From: Methylococcus sp. Mc7
Lineage (GTDB): Bacteria; Pseudomonadota; Gammaproteobacteria; Methylococcales; Methylococcaceae
DNA length: 64,000 nt
Direction: 5' to 3'
Assembly: GCF_019285515.1 (NCBI RefSeq)
Contig: NZ_CP079095.1
Coordinates: 186,001 to 250,000, forward strand
Shown here: piece by piece, positions 1 to 8,281 of the stretch
Numbering within the stretch: position 1 is the first letter of the stretch
Layout: each line of letters begins with the position of its first letter
Made by a program: the position numbers and the translations under genes
The notes under the pieces: generated by a model
What the model was told of the DNA's origin: nothing
What the model saw: the letters and a program-made list of their open reading frames with translations, nothing else
Databases searched by the model: none

Positions 1-768
1 GACAGCATTACCCAGGCGCAGCGCCTCTTGCGCGAGGACATCATCGATAAGGTCTTGAAGCGCGACATGACGGCCCTGTTCGGCGTGCGCCGCGTGCTGG
101 ACCTGGAGCACACCTTCCTGTACTTGTGCATGCACGACGGCGGCCTGCTCGATATGGTGGACCTGTGCGCCAACCTGGAGGTCAGACGCCCCACGGCACA
201 GCACTTCATCGAACTGTTGGAAGCCACCCACTTGATTTACCGCCTTCCGCCCCACGGCTACGGCAAGGAGGTACTGCGCGCGCGCTTCAAGATTTATCTC
301 GCCGATGCCGCCATCGCCCCGGCGGTGATGCTCAAGGGCAAGGCCATCCTGGAAGACGCCTCCGCCTTGGGCGTGGCCACAGAGACGGCGGTGTTCAAGC
401 ACCTGTTCGCCCGCTACTACGCGCAGAACGTGCGCTTTTCGTACTGGCGCGGCAAGCGCGACCACGGGGTCGACCTCGTCGCCGAAGTCGGCGGCGAACT
501 GATCCCCTTCGAGGTGAAGTACCGCGCCCAGCACACCGGTGCGCGCGAGCTCAAGGGCCTGATCGAGCTTTGCCAGGCCAAGCACATCGCGCGCGGCTAC
601 GTGGTCACCAAGTCGCTGGACGACTTCGGGATGATGCAGGGGCTACCGACGTCCACACATGCTGCAACCCAGATCATGCGCATCCCGGCGCCCTTGCTGT
701 GCTACTGGATGGGTGCAACCGAACTGCCTGCGGACACGGTGGTCAACACGCCCGAGAACGAAGCATAG
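1..768 (+). CDS. DUF4143 / AAA-type ATP-binding protein, C-terminal part (cut by window edge)
   Basis: The frame is open to base 1, so the start lies outside the window; the TTG at 28 is only the first possible start inside. What remains is the C-terminal part of the 'AAA ATPase + DUF4143' family. A winged-helix-like stretch (ANLEVRRPTAQHFIELLEAT) is followed by a PD-(D/E)XK-like fold, with VDLVAEVGG then PFEVKYR, whose D...ExK residues match the nuclease-type core seen in DUF4143. The ATPase half is not visible. Such proteins are often linked to toxin-antitoxin or mobile contexts, but their function is mostly unknown. It ends about 170 bp before the next gene. Confidence 0.7.
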   Translation, partial: DSITQAQRLLREDIIDKVLKRDMTALFGVRRVLDLEHTFLYLCMHDGGLLDMVDLCANLEVRRPTAQHFIELLEATHLIYRLPPHGYGKEVLRARFKIYLADAAIAPAVMLKGKAILEDASALGVATETAVFKHLFARYYAQNVRFSYWRGKRDHGVDLVAEVGGELIPFEVKYRAQHTGARELKGLIELCQAKHIARGYVVTKSLDDFGMMQGLPTSTHAATQIMRIPAPLLCYWMGATELPADTVVNTPENEA

Positions 769-940
769 CCACGATGGCCGAGACCAAGAAACCAACTCAT
801 CAACCCAACCTGCCGTTTCCGCCAACGGCCGATGCTCGGCATCAGGAAGGCAAACCAGCACGCCGGTTACTCGCCACTCCGCGCTTCTGGCACAATCCGA
901 GCCCCGTGGCCATAGCCCGATCGGAGTACGACACCCCCAC

Positions 941-1318
941 ATGCCCATCATCAGCCATCTGCACCACGTCTCCCTCCTGGTATCCGATCTGGAGGCCAGC
1001 CGCCGCTTCTACGAAGGCGTGCTGGAACTGGCGCCCAGCGACGCCCGGCCCGCTTTCGATTTCGAAGGCATCTGGTACGACCTCGGCGCTCAGCAAATCC
1101 ACCTCATGGTGCTGCCCAATCCCGACCTTGGCGCGGAACGGCCCGAGCACGGCGGGCGGGACCGCCACGTGGCGCTGGCGGTGGCGGACTGGGAGACTCT
1201 GCTCGCCGGTCTGGAACAGGCCGGCATACCCTACACCACCAGCCGCTCCGGACGGCGCGCCGTCTTCTGCCGCGACCCGGACGGCAACGCCGTGGAACTC
1301 ATCGGCCCGGCCGTATGA
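941..1318 (+). CDS. VOC (glyoxalase/bleomycin-resistance/dioxygenase) family protein
   Basis: A 125-aa single-module VOC protein. The N-terminus HLHHVSLLVSDLEASRRFYE is the usual first beta-alpha-beta unit, with a metal-ligand-type His, and the C-terminal FCRDPDGNAVELIGP carries the second-half acidic ligand position. Substrate cannot be told from sequence; these proteins act on small metabolites such as methylglyoxal adducts or catechols, or confer drug resistance. The ATG at 941 is preferred over upstream in-frame codons because the VOC fold starts here. The stop overlaps the start of the next gene (ATGA), so the two are translationally coupled. Confidence 0.85.
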   Translation: MPIISHLHHVSLLVSDLEASRRFYEGVLELAPSDARPAFDFEGIWYDLGAQQIHLMVLPNPDLGAERPEHGGRDRHVALAVADWETLLAGLEQAGIPYTTSRSGRRAVFCRDPDGNAVELIGPAV

Positions 1319-1965
1319 AGTACGAACTCATCATCTTCGACTGCGACGGCGTGTTGGTAGACAGCGAGCGGCTGGTGAACCGCATCACCGCCGCGTTCTT
1401 CAGCGAACGAGGGCTGCCGATCCAGGCCGATGCCCTGCGCGCCATGTTCAAGGGCAAGACCATGGCGGACGTGGCCCGCTGGGCCGAAACCGCGGCCCGG
1501 CCGCCCTTGAACGCCGACTGGTTCTATGAACTCGGCATCGCCACGGCCCAGGGATTCCAGCGCGATTTGCGGCCGGTGGAAGGCATACGCCCGGTGCTCG
1601 ATCTGCTGACGGCACGCGGTGGCAAGCTGTGCGTCGCCTCCCAGTCGCCGCCGGCCCGCCTGACGCTGTCCCTCACGGTGACCGGGCTCGGCGCCTATTT
1701 CGGCGAGCACGCCTATTCCGCCGCCCAGGTCGCGCGGCCCAAACCGGCACCCGACCTCTTCCTGCACGCGGCCCGGCAGATGGGCGCCAGTCCCGAGCAC
1801 TGCGCGGTCGTCGAAGACTCGCGCAGCGGCGTGCTGGCGGCGCGGGCGGCCGGCATGACGGTGTACGGCTACGCCGCCGACGAGGAGCCGGATACGCTCG
1901 CCGAGGCCGGTGCCATCGTGTTCGGGTCGATGGCACAATTGCCGCACCTCTTGTGTGCCGGCTGA
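1315..1965 (+). CDS. HAD-superfamily hydrolase, phosphoglycolate phosphatase/beta-phosphoglucomutase type
   Basis: 216 aa with all four HAD motifs: motif I DCDGVLVDS near the N-terminus (nucleophile Asp), motif II serine in CVASQSPP, motif III lysine in RPKPAPDLF, and motif IV VVEDSRSG. A small helical cap sits between motifs I and II, as in subfamily IA phosphatases. It probably removes phosphate from a small sugar or glycolate phosphate; the exact substrate is open. It overlaps the VOC gene by 4 bp and is followed after 10 bp by the next gene, so a short operon is likely. Confidence 0.88.
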   Translation: MKYELIIFDCDGVLVDSERLVNRITAAFFSERGLPIQADALRAMFKGKTMADVARWAETAARPPLNADWFYELGIATAQGFQRDLRPVEGIRPVLDLLTARGGKLCVASQSPPARLTLSLTVTGLGAYFGEHAYSAAQVARPKPAPDLFLHAARQMGASPEHCAVVEDSRSGVLAARAAGMTVYGYAADEEPDTLAEAGAIVFGSMAQLPHLLCAG

Positions 1966-1975
1966 AATGCGTGCC

Positions 1976-2758
1976 ATGAAAAAACCTGTCGTCATCATCG
2001 GGATGGGCGAAATGGGCGAGTTGTTCGCCAGGGGTTTCTTGAAATGCGGCCACCCCGTCTACCCCATCCTGCGGGGGACCCGTCCGGAAAGCGTGGCGGA
2101 GGCGATTCCCGAACCCGAGCTGGTGCTCGTCGCGGTCGGGGAAACGGAGCTGCATCCGGTGCTGGACTCGCTGCCGCCGGCATGGCGCGAACGGCTGGGC
2201 CTCTTGCAGAACGAACTGCTGCCGCGCGACTGGCAACGCCACGGCATCGCCGATCCCACCGTGATCGTGGTGTGGTTCGACAAGAAGAAAGGTCGGCCCT
2301 TCGTCCCGGTGCTGCCCACGCCGGTCGCCGGTCCCCGCGCCGGCCTGATCGTCCAGTCCCTGGAGGCGATCGAGGTGCCCTGCCATGCCATTCCCGACGA
2401 GGAACTGCTGTACGAACTGGTCCGGAAAAACCTCTACATCCTCACCATCAACCTCGCCGGCCTCCGCACCGGCGGCACGGTGAGCGAGCTGTGGGAACGG
2501 CACCGAGAACTGGCGGAGAAGACGGCAGGTGAAATCCTCGACATCCAGGAATGGCTCACCCAGACCCGCCTGCCGCGTGAACGGCTGATGGCGGGCATGC
2601 TGGAAGGCTTCGCGGGCGACCCCAACCACATCTGCACGGGGCGCACCGCGCCGGTACGGCTGCGGCGGGCTCTGGACCATGCCAGGGCTGCCGGCATCGC
2701 CACTCCAACCCTGGCCAGTATCGCCGAGGACCTGGCCGCCGCCACGCCGGAGTCCTGA
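1976..2758 (+). CDS. Rossmann-fold NAD(P)-binding protein of unknown function
   Basis: 260 aa. The N-terminus VVIIGMGEMGELFARGF is a dinucleotide-binding GxGxxG-like turn after a beta-strand, recalling ketopantoate reductase or 6-phosphogluconate dehydrogenase-like proteins. The central and C-terminal parts are helical, and I do not recognise a named family, so no reaction is proposed. The ATG at 1976 is chosen; an in-frame ATG at 1967 would add three residues. It lies 10 bp after the HAD gene and its stop abuts the ATG of the MgtC-like gene, consistent with one transcript. Confidence 0.7.
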   Translation: MKKPVVIIGMGEMGELFARGFLKCGHPVYPILRGTRPESVAEAIPEPELVLVAVGETELHPVLDSLPPAWRERLGLLQNELLPRDWQRHGIADPTVIVVWFDKKKGRPFVPVLPTPVAGPRAGLIVQSLEAIEVPCHAIPDEELLYELVRKNLYILTINLAGLRTGGTVSELWERHRELAEKTAGEILDIQEWLTQTRLPRERLMAGMLEGFAGDPNHICTGRTAPVRLRRALDHARAAGIATPTLASIAEDLAAATPES

Positions 2759-2759
2759 C

Positions 2760-3476
2760 ATGGAAGCGATCCAGAACATCAACGTCGCCTCGTTGCTGGA
2801 CACGCTCGTCAGCCTCACCGCGGCCTTCGTGCTGGGCACCGCGATCGGGCTCGAACGGCAATTCCGCCAGCGTACCGCGGGCCTGCGCACCAACGTCCTC
2901 GTCGCGCTGGGCGCCGCCATCTTCGTCGACATGGCGAACCGCCTGCACGGCCACGACGGCGCCGTGCACGTCATCGCCTATGTCGTGTCCGGCGTCGGCT
3001 TCCTGGGTGCCGGCGTCATCATGCGCGAACAAGGCAACGTCCGCGGCTTGAACACCGCCGCCACCCTCTGGGGATCGGCGGCGGTGGGCGCCTGCGCCGG
3101 CGCGGACCTGATCCTCGAAGCCCTGGTCGCCACCGTTTTCGTGCTGGCCGCCAATACCCTGCTGCGCCCCGTGGTGGACCGCATCAACCGCCAGCCGATC
3201 GACACGCCGGCGGTGGAAGTCACCCATACCGTCTACGTCATCGCCCCGCGCCAGTGGCGGAAGGATGCGCTGGCGCTGGTCGAACAAGTGCTGCAGCAGG
3301 CGGGCTATCCGCTCGGCGATCTGGCGGTGCATGCCTTCGGCGACGAGGAAATCGAGATCGAAGCCACGCTCGCCGCCGCCTCGGTCGACGGAACCCACCT
3401 GGAGCACATCCTCAAGCAGCTCAAGGAACATCCCGTCGTCGGCCAGGCGTTCTGGAGTCCGAGCACCTCGGAGTGA
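2760..3476 (+). CDS. MgtC/SapB-family inner-membrane protein
   Basis: 238 aa. The first about 140 residues hold four to five hydrophobic segments with family hallmarks: GTAIGLERQFRQRTAGLRTN and VGFLGAGVIMREQGNVRGLN followed by TAATLWGSAAVG. A soluble about 80-residue C-terminal domain (ACT-like, as in MgtC) follows. MgtC relatives modulate magnesium and phosphate homeostasis or ATP synthase in other bacteria; which applies here is not known. The start codon directly follows the previous stop, so it is the last gene of the 0.9-3.5 kb run. Confidence 0.88.
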   Translation: MEAIQNINVASLLDTLVSLTAAFVLGTAIGLERQFRQRTAGLRTNVLVALGAAIFVDMANRLHGHDGAVHVIAYVVSGVGFLGAGVIMREQGNVRGLNTAATLWGSAAVGACAGADLILEALVATVFVLAANTLLRPVVDRINRQPIDTPAVEVTHTVYVIAPRQWRKDALALVEQVLQQAGYPLGDLAVHAFGDEEIEIEATLAAASVDGTHLEHILKQLKEHPVVGQAFWSPSTSE

Positions 3477-3530
3477 CATCAGCCGGGCCGGCATTCCGGC
3501 AAACCCCGGTGCGTCGAACAACGCTTCTTA

Positions 3531-3559
3531 TTGACGCTATTTAGTTTTGCCACGATACT
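3531..3559 (+). promoter_or_regulatory. Candidate sigma-70 promoter of haoAB
   Basis: TTGACG (3531-3536), a 17-bp spacer and GATACT (3554-3559) lie about 48 bp before the haoA start in the only intergenic gap upstream of the hao-ccm run. Fit to consensus is 5/6 and 4/6. It is a motif match only. Confidence 0.4.
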
Positions 3560-3606
3560 TTTTGCCGATAACAAACCGGGACGGATTGCCGAAGGAGCAC
3601 ACCCCA

Positions 3607-5208
3607 ATGATCAGAACAACGACGACATGGCTGCTGGCCGCTTTGCTGATGCTCGTTCAGTTGACGGCATCCGCCGCGGCGGGCGATACGGATTTTTCCC
3701 AGATCAAGGACAAGTACGAGAAGGACCATCCCGGCAAGGGCAAGTTCTCGCAGTACTGGGAGCCGATCCCGATCCAGAAATACTGGAACCCCAGGAATTT
3801 CTACCAGCCGCCGACGGCGGTCTCCGGCGAGGTGGCCCGCGACCAGTGCGTAGCCTGCCACCAGAGCCTGACGCCCGGCGCGTTCCACGCCTGGGAAAAC
3901 AGCTCCCATGCCAGGCTCGATGCGATCCGCAACCTGAGCAACGGCCAGGATGCGCGCTTCTACAAGAAGGAGAAGCTGGCCGAGGTCGAAAGAAACCTGG
4001 TCAAACAAGGCCTGCTGAAGGAAGGCGAGCCGCTCAAGGAAGTCGGCTGCATCGACTGCCACGGCAAGGTCGGCGCCCAGTCCATCCGCCACGACAAGGA
4101 CCTGGTCATGCCGGACCGGGTGCAATGCGGCAGCTGTCACGTGCAGGAGTTCGCCGAGGCCGAATCCGAGAAGGAGCAGCAGTGGCCGCAGGGCCAGTGG
4201 GGGAAGGGCCATCCCTCCCATGCCGTCGACTGGGAAGCCAATGTCGAAACCGCCATCTGGGCCGGCATGGCCGAGCGCGAAATCGCCCAGGGCTGCGACA
4301 TGTGCCATTACCAGCAGAACAAGTGCGACGGCTGCCACACCCGCCACACTTTCTCGGCCGCCGAGGCCCGTCAGCCCGAAGCCTGCGCGACCTGCCACAA
4401 CGGCGTCGATCACAACGAGTGGGAGAACTTCACGCTGTCCAAGCACGGCACGGTCTACCAGACCCACAAGTCGACCTGGAACTTCGAGGCCCCGCTCAAG
4501 GACGCCCTGACCAAGGGCGGCTACACCGCGCCGACCTGCCAGTACTGCCATTTCGAGTTCAACGGCGAGTTCTCGCACAACCTCGTGCGCAAGGTCCGCT
4601 GGGGCTTCAACCCGACCCCGGCCATCGCCGACAACCTGAAGCATCCCTGGTTCGAAGGGCGCAAGGAAAGCTGGAACGCCACCTGCGCCAACTGCCACAG
4701 CCCCAGCTTCGCCAAGAGCTATCTGGAAGCCGCCGACAAAGGCACCATCGCGGGGCTCAAGGTGGAGCAGGAAGCCAAACGGGTCGTCGAAGGCCTGTTC
4801 AAGGACGGCCTGCTGCCGGGCCAGAAGACCAACCGCCCCGCTCCCCCGGCGCCGGAGAAGGACGCCCCCGGCGGATTCTTCCAGCTGTTCTGGGCCAAGG
4901 GCAACAATCCCAGCCATGTGGAACGGGTCCATGCCGATATGTGGGAACATGACCTGATCAAGCTCTACAAGGGCCTGGTCCACGGCAACCCCGGCGGCTT
5001 CACCTACACCGAAGGCTGGTCCGAGCTGATGCGGGACTATGCCGTCATCATGGATGAGAACACCCGGCTGCGCGAGAAGGCCGGCAATGCCGGTGGCGCC
5101 GCGGCAAACCCGCCCGCCAGGAAAGAAGGCTTGAACCTCCGCAATATCCTGGGCGGACTGGCGCTCCTGGCGGGCATCGCCGTGCTGCTCTACCGGCGCA
5201 AGCACTGA
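3607..5208 (+). CDS. haoA: Octahaem hydroxylamine oxidoreductase-like cytochrome c
   Basis: 533 aa with an export signal (hydrophobic stretch about 8-24 ending ASAAAG). Eight CxxCH haem sites lie near residues 81, 148, 174, 230, 240, 260, 311 and 360, the count and order of the HAO family. A Tyr near residue 467 in GGFTYTEGW is a plausible counterpart of the tyrosine that cross-links haem P460 in ammonia-oxidiser HAO; this is inference. A C-terminal hydrophobic helix followed by YRRKH suggests membrane anchoring. In methanotrophs HAO oxidises hydroxylamine formed when methane monooxygenase attacks ammonia, so it is detoxifying. The ATG at 3607 is preceded by AAGGAG. The stop overlaps haoB by one base. 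Confidence 0.95.
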   Translation: MIRTTTTWLLAALLMLVQLTASAAAGDTDFSQIKDKYEKDHPGKGKFSQYWEPIPIQKYWNPRNFYQPPTAVSGEVARDQCVACHQSLTPGAFHAWENSSHARLDAIRNLSNGQDARFYKKEKLAEVERNLVKQGLLKEGEPLKEVGCIDCHGKVGAQSIRHDKDLVMPDRVQCGSCHVQEFAEAESEKEQQWPQGQWGKGHPSHAVDWEANVETAIWAGMAEREIAQGCDMCHYQQNKCDGCHTRHTFSAAEARQPEACATCHNGVDHNEWENFTLSKHGTVYQTHKSTWNFEAPLKDALTKGGYTAPTCQYCHFEFNGEFSHNLVRKVRWGFNPTPAIADNLKHPWFEGRKESWNATCANCHSPSFAKSYLEAADKGTIAGLKVEQEAKRVVEGLFKDGLLPGQKTNRPAPPAPEKDAPGGFFQLFWAKGNNPSHVERVHADMWEHDLIKLYKGLVHGNPGGFTYTEGWSELMRDYAVIMDENTRLREKAGNAGGAAANPPARKEGLNLRNILGGLALLAGIAVLLYRRKH

Positions 5209-6197
5209 TGGCGGATACGACCGGCCGGCCGAAGCGGTTTCGGCCGGCCACCTTCGCCGGCCTCGTTCTATTGGTCTCGGGGGGAGCGATTCTGCTGTAC
5301 GACCGATTCAGCCCGGCGTTCAGTTATGAGGAAGCGACGGTTCCCGCCGCGGAGTGGGCCGCCCTGGAATCCGGCGGCGCTTTCCCTGTCACCGCGCTGA
5401 CTCGCTACACCCTGCGCCAGGGCGAAGCCTCGGTTCCGCTGACCGTGGCCGATTACCGAGACGGCCGGAACCAAAGCCATCGGGCGACCCTGTTTCCCGC
5501 GGCCCCCGGCGATCCCGCGGGCCGGCTGCGGCACGATTCATGGCGGGCCGCGGGGGAGGCCATCGTCCGCCACACGGACGATAACGCCCTGTTCCTGGCG
5601 TGGTGGGACGACGCCCAGCGCATCCGTTTCCTCGGCGGCCGCGACACCTGGCTCGACCAGCCGGCCGCCGCCGCCTTCCCGAACGGCGCCGAGCGCAGCG
5701 TATGGGAAAAAGTTGCGGGCGGATTCACGGCGGTCCCGGAATCGTCGCGGCGCCTGGCGCGCTGGCTGAGCATGGACGCCGATACCGCCCTGACGGAGAT
5801 GAAGGCCCAGCTTCCGGCGGACCGTCCGGTCTACATGCTCGTGTGCCTGGACGATCTGGCCCGGCTCGGCGAAATGGAGGCACTTGCCGGCGTCCGTCTG
5901 CCGTTCGAGGCCGCCCGTTTTCCGGGCGGCGACATGCACGGCCAGATCGCGTCGGTACAGCAATGGGCACGGCAGGACGTCGACCAGGCCAGCTATCTGG
6001 TCCAGCAGATCCCCGGAGCCGGCGTGCGGGCCTGGCGCATCACCACGCCGCAAGGCCGCGAAACGCTCCTGGCGCGGCTGCTGCCCTTCACCACCTCCCT
6101 GGCCAGGCCACTGCCGCGGGCGCAGACGGTCTACCAGTCCGGCTGGGGTTCCTATATCACCATCTATGCACTGAACTTCGGCGAAGGTAAGATGTGA
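5208..6197 (+). CDS. haoB: HaoB, partner protein of hydroxylamine oxidoreductase
   Basis: 329 aa. One N-terminal membrane segment (about residues 15-31, FAGLVLLVSGGAILLYD) precedes a large periplasmic domain without haem motifs. Length, topology and its place directly after haoA (TGATG overlap) identify it as HaoB, a protein of unknown biochemical role conserved with haoA in ammonia oxidisers and Methylococcus-type methanotrophs. It may hold or assemble HaoA at the membrane; that is inference. The ccm genes follow after 19 bp on the same strand. Confidence 0.9.
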   Translation: MADTTGRPKRFRPATFAGLVLLVSGGAILLYDRFSPAFSYEEATVPAAEWAALESGGAFPVTALTRYTLRQGEASVPLTVADYRDGRNQSHRATLFPAAPGDPAGRLRHDSWRAAGEAIVRHTDDNALFLAWWDDAQRIRFLGGRDTWLDQPAAAAFPNGAERSVWEKVAGGFTAVPESSRRLARWLSMDADTALTEMKAQLPADRPVYMLVCLDDLARLGEMEALAGVRLPFEAARFPGGDMHGQIASVQQWARQDVDQASYLVQQIPGAGVRAWRITTPQGRETLLARLLPFTTSLARPLPRAQTVYQSGWGSYITIYALNFGEGKM

Positions 6198-6216
6198 CCC
6201 GCGTGGCAACCCGCGC

Positions 6217-6870
6217 GTGTCTCCAATCCTTACGACATCCACGCCTTTGTCAGACGCCCCTCTTCGCGCCGCGGGCCTCGAATGCATCCGGGGCGACCGG
6301 CTGCTGTTTTCCGGCCTCAACCTGAACCTTTCGCCCAGCCAGTTGCTGCAGGTCGAGGGCGCCAACGGCGCCGGCAAGACCAGCCTGCTCCGCGTATTGG
6401 CGGGCCTGAGCCGCCCCGCCGACGGCGAAGTGCGCTGGCGCGGCCTGGACATCCAGCACAACCGCGCGTCCTATTTCGCCGAAATGGTTTACATGGGCCA
6501 CGCCCCCGGCCTCAAAGCGGAGCTGTCACCGCTGGAAAATCTCAGAATCTCCACCGCCCTGCGCGATGAAGCGGCCGATGATGCGCGCATCGAAGAGGCG
6601 CTGGCCCGGGTCGGTCTGCGCGGCTTCGAGGACGTTCCGGCGCGGGGGCTTTCCGCGGGCCAGAAGCAGCGCACGGCGCTTTGCCGCCTGCTCCTTAACC
6701 CGGTACCCCTGTGGATTCTCGACGAACCTTTCACCGCCCTGGACGTGCGGGGCATCGCCCTGGTGCGCGAACTGCTGGAAGCCCATCTGGCGAACGGCGG
6801 CATGGTGCTGATGACTTCGCACCACGCCCTGGAAGTCCGGGGCGACTGCCGTAGCCTGAACCTGACGTGA
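6217..6870 (+). CDS. ccmA: Haem exporter ATP-binding protein CcmA
   Basis: About 217 aa, the usual CcmA size. Walker A GANGAGKTS, ABC signature LSAGQKQR, Walker B LWILDEP and switch His (TSHHALE) are all present. CcmA powers the CcmABCDE module that loads haem on CcmE for cytochrome c maturation. The start is uncertain: GTG at 6217 or TTG at 6247 (MSDAPLRAAG); neither has a strong ribosome site. The stop overlaps the ccmB start by 4 bp (GTGA). Its position right behind haoAB fits the need for eight covalent haems per HaoA. Confidence 0.93.
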   Translation: MSPILTTSTPLSDAPLRAAGLECIRGDRLLFSGLNLNLSPSQLLQVEGANGAGKTSLLRVLAGLSRPADGEVRWRGLDIQHNRASYFAEMVYMGHAPGLKAELSPLENLRISTALRDEAADDARIEEALARVGLRGFEDVPARGLSAGQKQRTALCRLLLNPVPLWILDEPFTALDVRGIALVRELLEAHLANGGMVLMTSHHALEVRGDCRSLNLT

Positions 6871-7544
6871 ACGGACTCGCCTCCGCCTTCTTCGCCATCC
6901 TGCGGCGCGACCTGATGCTGGCTTTCCGCCACCGCGGCGAACTGGCCAATCCGCTGCTGTTCTTCCTCATCATCGTCACGCTCTACCCCCTGGGGGTCAG
7001 TCCGGACCCCGAACTGCTGAGGAAGATCGCACCCGGCGTGATCTGGATCGCGGCCCTCTTGGCCGCCCTGTTCTCGCTGGAAAACCTGTTCCGCGGCGAT
7101 TTCGACGACGGCTCGCTCGAGCAGATGCTGCTCAGTCCCCAGCCGCTGTCGGCGCTGGTGATCGCCAAGGTGTTGGCGCACTGGCTGGTCAGCGGCCTGC
7201 CCATGCTGCTCTTGGCCCCGCTCCTGGCGCTGCTGCTGGACATGCCGTCCAAGGCGGCCTGGGCGCTGGAAACGACGCTCGCCATCGGCACGCCGCTGCT
7301 GAGCCTGATCGGCGCGATCGGGGTGGCGCTGACCGTGGGCCTCAAGCGCGGCGGCATCCTGCTCACCCTGCTGATTCTTCCCCTCTACATCCCGGTGCTG
7401 ATCTTCGCCACGAACGCCGTCGCCGCCGCCGGCGCCGGCATGCCGATCGAAGGTCAGTTGTACTTCCTGGCGGCGCTGCTGGCGTTGGCGCTGACGCTCG
7501 CTCCGGTCGCCATCGCCGCCGCCCTGCGCATTAGCATGAGTTGA
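6867..7544 (+). CDS. ccmB: Haem exporter permease CcmB
   Basis: 225 aa, GTG start overlapping ccmA. Six hydrophobic segments. The N-terminal LRRDLMLAFRHRGELANPLLFF and the ENLFRGDFDDGSLEQMLLSP loop are CcmB hallmarks. It is the membrane subunit of the CcmAB transporter that releases holo-CcmE. ccmC follows after 4 bp. Confidence 0.95.
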   Translation: MNGLASAFFAILRRDLMLAFRHRGELANPLLFFLIIVTLYPLGVSPDPELLRKIAPGVIWIAALLAALFSLENLFRGDFDDGSLEQMLLSPQPLSALVIAKVLAHWLVSGLPMLLLAPLLALLLDMPSKAAWALETTLAIGTPLLSLIGAIGVALTVGLKRGGILLTLLILPLYIPVLIFATNAVAAAGAGMPIEGQLYFLAALLALALTLAPVAIAAALRISMS

Positions 7545-7548
7545 CGCC

Positions 7549-8280
7549 ATGTGGACCTTCTTCCATAAACTCGCCTCCCCCAAGCATTTCTACCGCATCA
7601 GCGGCAAGCTGATCCCCTGGCTGGCGGCGATCACCGCCGTACTGTTCGTTTGCGGCCTCTACTTCGGCCTGTTCAAGGCGCCGCCGGACTACCAGCAGGG
7701 CGAGAGCTACCGGATCATGTTCGTCCACGTGCCGGCGGCCTGGATGTCCATGTTCATCTACACCTTCATGGCGGTGCTGTATGCCATCCATCTGATCTGG
7801 AACATCAAGCTGGCCGACGTGATGGCCTCCAGCTCCGCGGCCATGGGCGCCTCGTTCACCTTACTGGCGCTGGTGACCGGTTCGCTCTGGGGCAAGCCGA
7901 TGTGGGGGACGTGGTGGGTGTGGGACGCGCGGCTGACTTCGGAGCTGATCCTGCTGTTCCTGTACCTGGGCTACATCGCCCTGGTCTCGGCGATCGAGGA
8001 CAAGCGCACCGCCGCCCGCGCCGGCGGCCTGCTGATCCTGGTCGGGGTGGTCAACATCCCCATCATCCATTACTCGGTGGAATGGTGGAACACCCTGCAC
8101 CAGGGCCCCACCGTCACCAAACTGGACAAGCCCTCGATCCACCCCAGCATGCTGCTGCCGCTGCTGCTGATGGCCCTGGCCTTCCAGTGCTACTACTTCA
8201 CTCTCGTACTGGTCCGAGCCCGCACCGAGCTGCTGGAGCGCGAACGCCGCAGCGCCTGGATCAAGGAATTGTTCGGCTGA
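7549..8280 (+). CDS. ccmC: Haem-handling membrane protein CcmC
   Basis: 243 aa, six membrane segments. The tryptophan-rich WWD signature is visible as WGTWWVWDARLTSELILLF, with periplasmic His residues in VHVPAAW and IHYSVEWWN that ligate haem. CcmC attaches haem to CcmE. The run stops here: ccmD, ccmE, ccmF, ccmG and ccmH do not follow, and the next gene is convergent with one base between the stops. The rest of the pathway must be elsewhere in the genome. Confidence 0.95.
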   Translation: MWTFFHKLASPKHFYRISGKLIPWLAAITAVLFVCGLYFGLFKAPPDYQQGESYRIMFVHVPAAWMSMFIYTFMAVLYAIHLIWNIKLADVMASSSAAMGASFTLLALVTGSLWGKPMWGTWWVWDARLTSELILLFLYLGYIALVSAIEDKRTAARAGGLLILVGVVNIPIIHYSVEWWNTLHQGPTVTKLDKPSIHPSMLLPLLLMALAFQCYYFTLVLVRARTELLERERRSAWIKELFG

Positions 8281-8281
8281 G

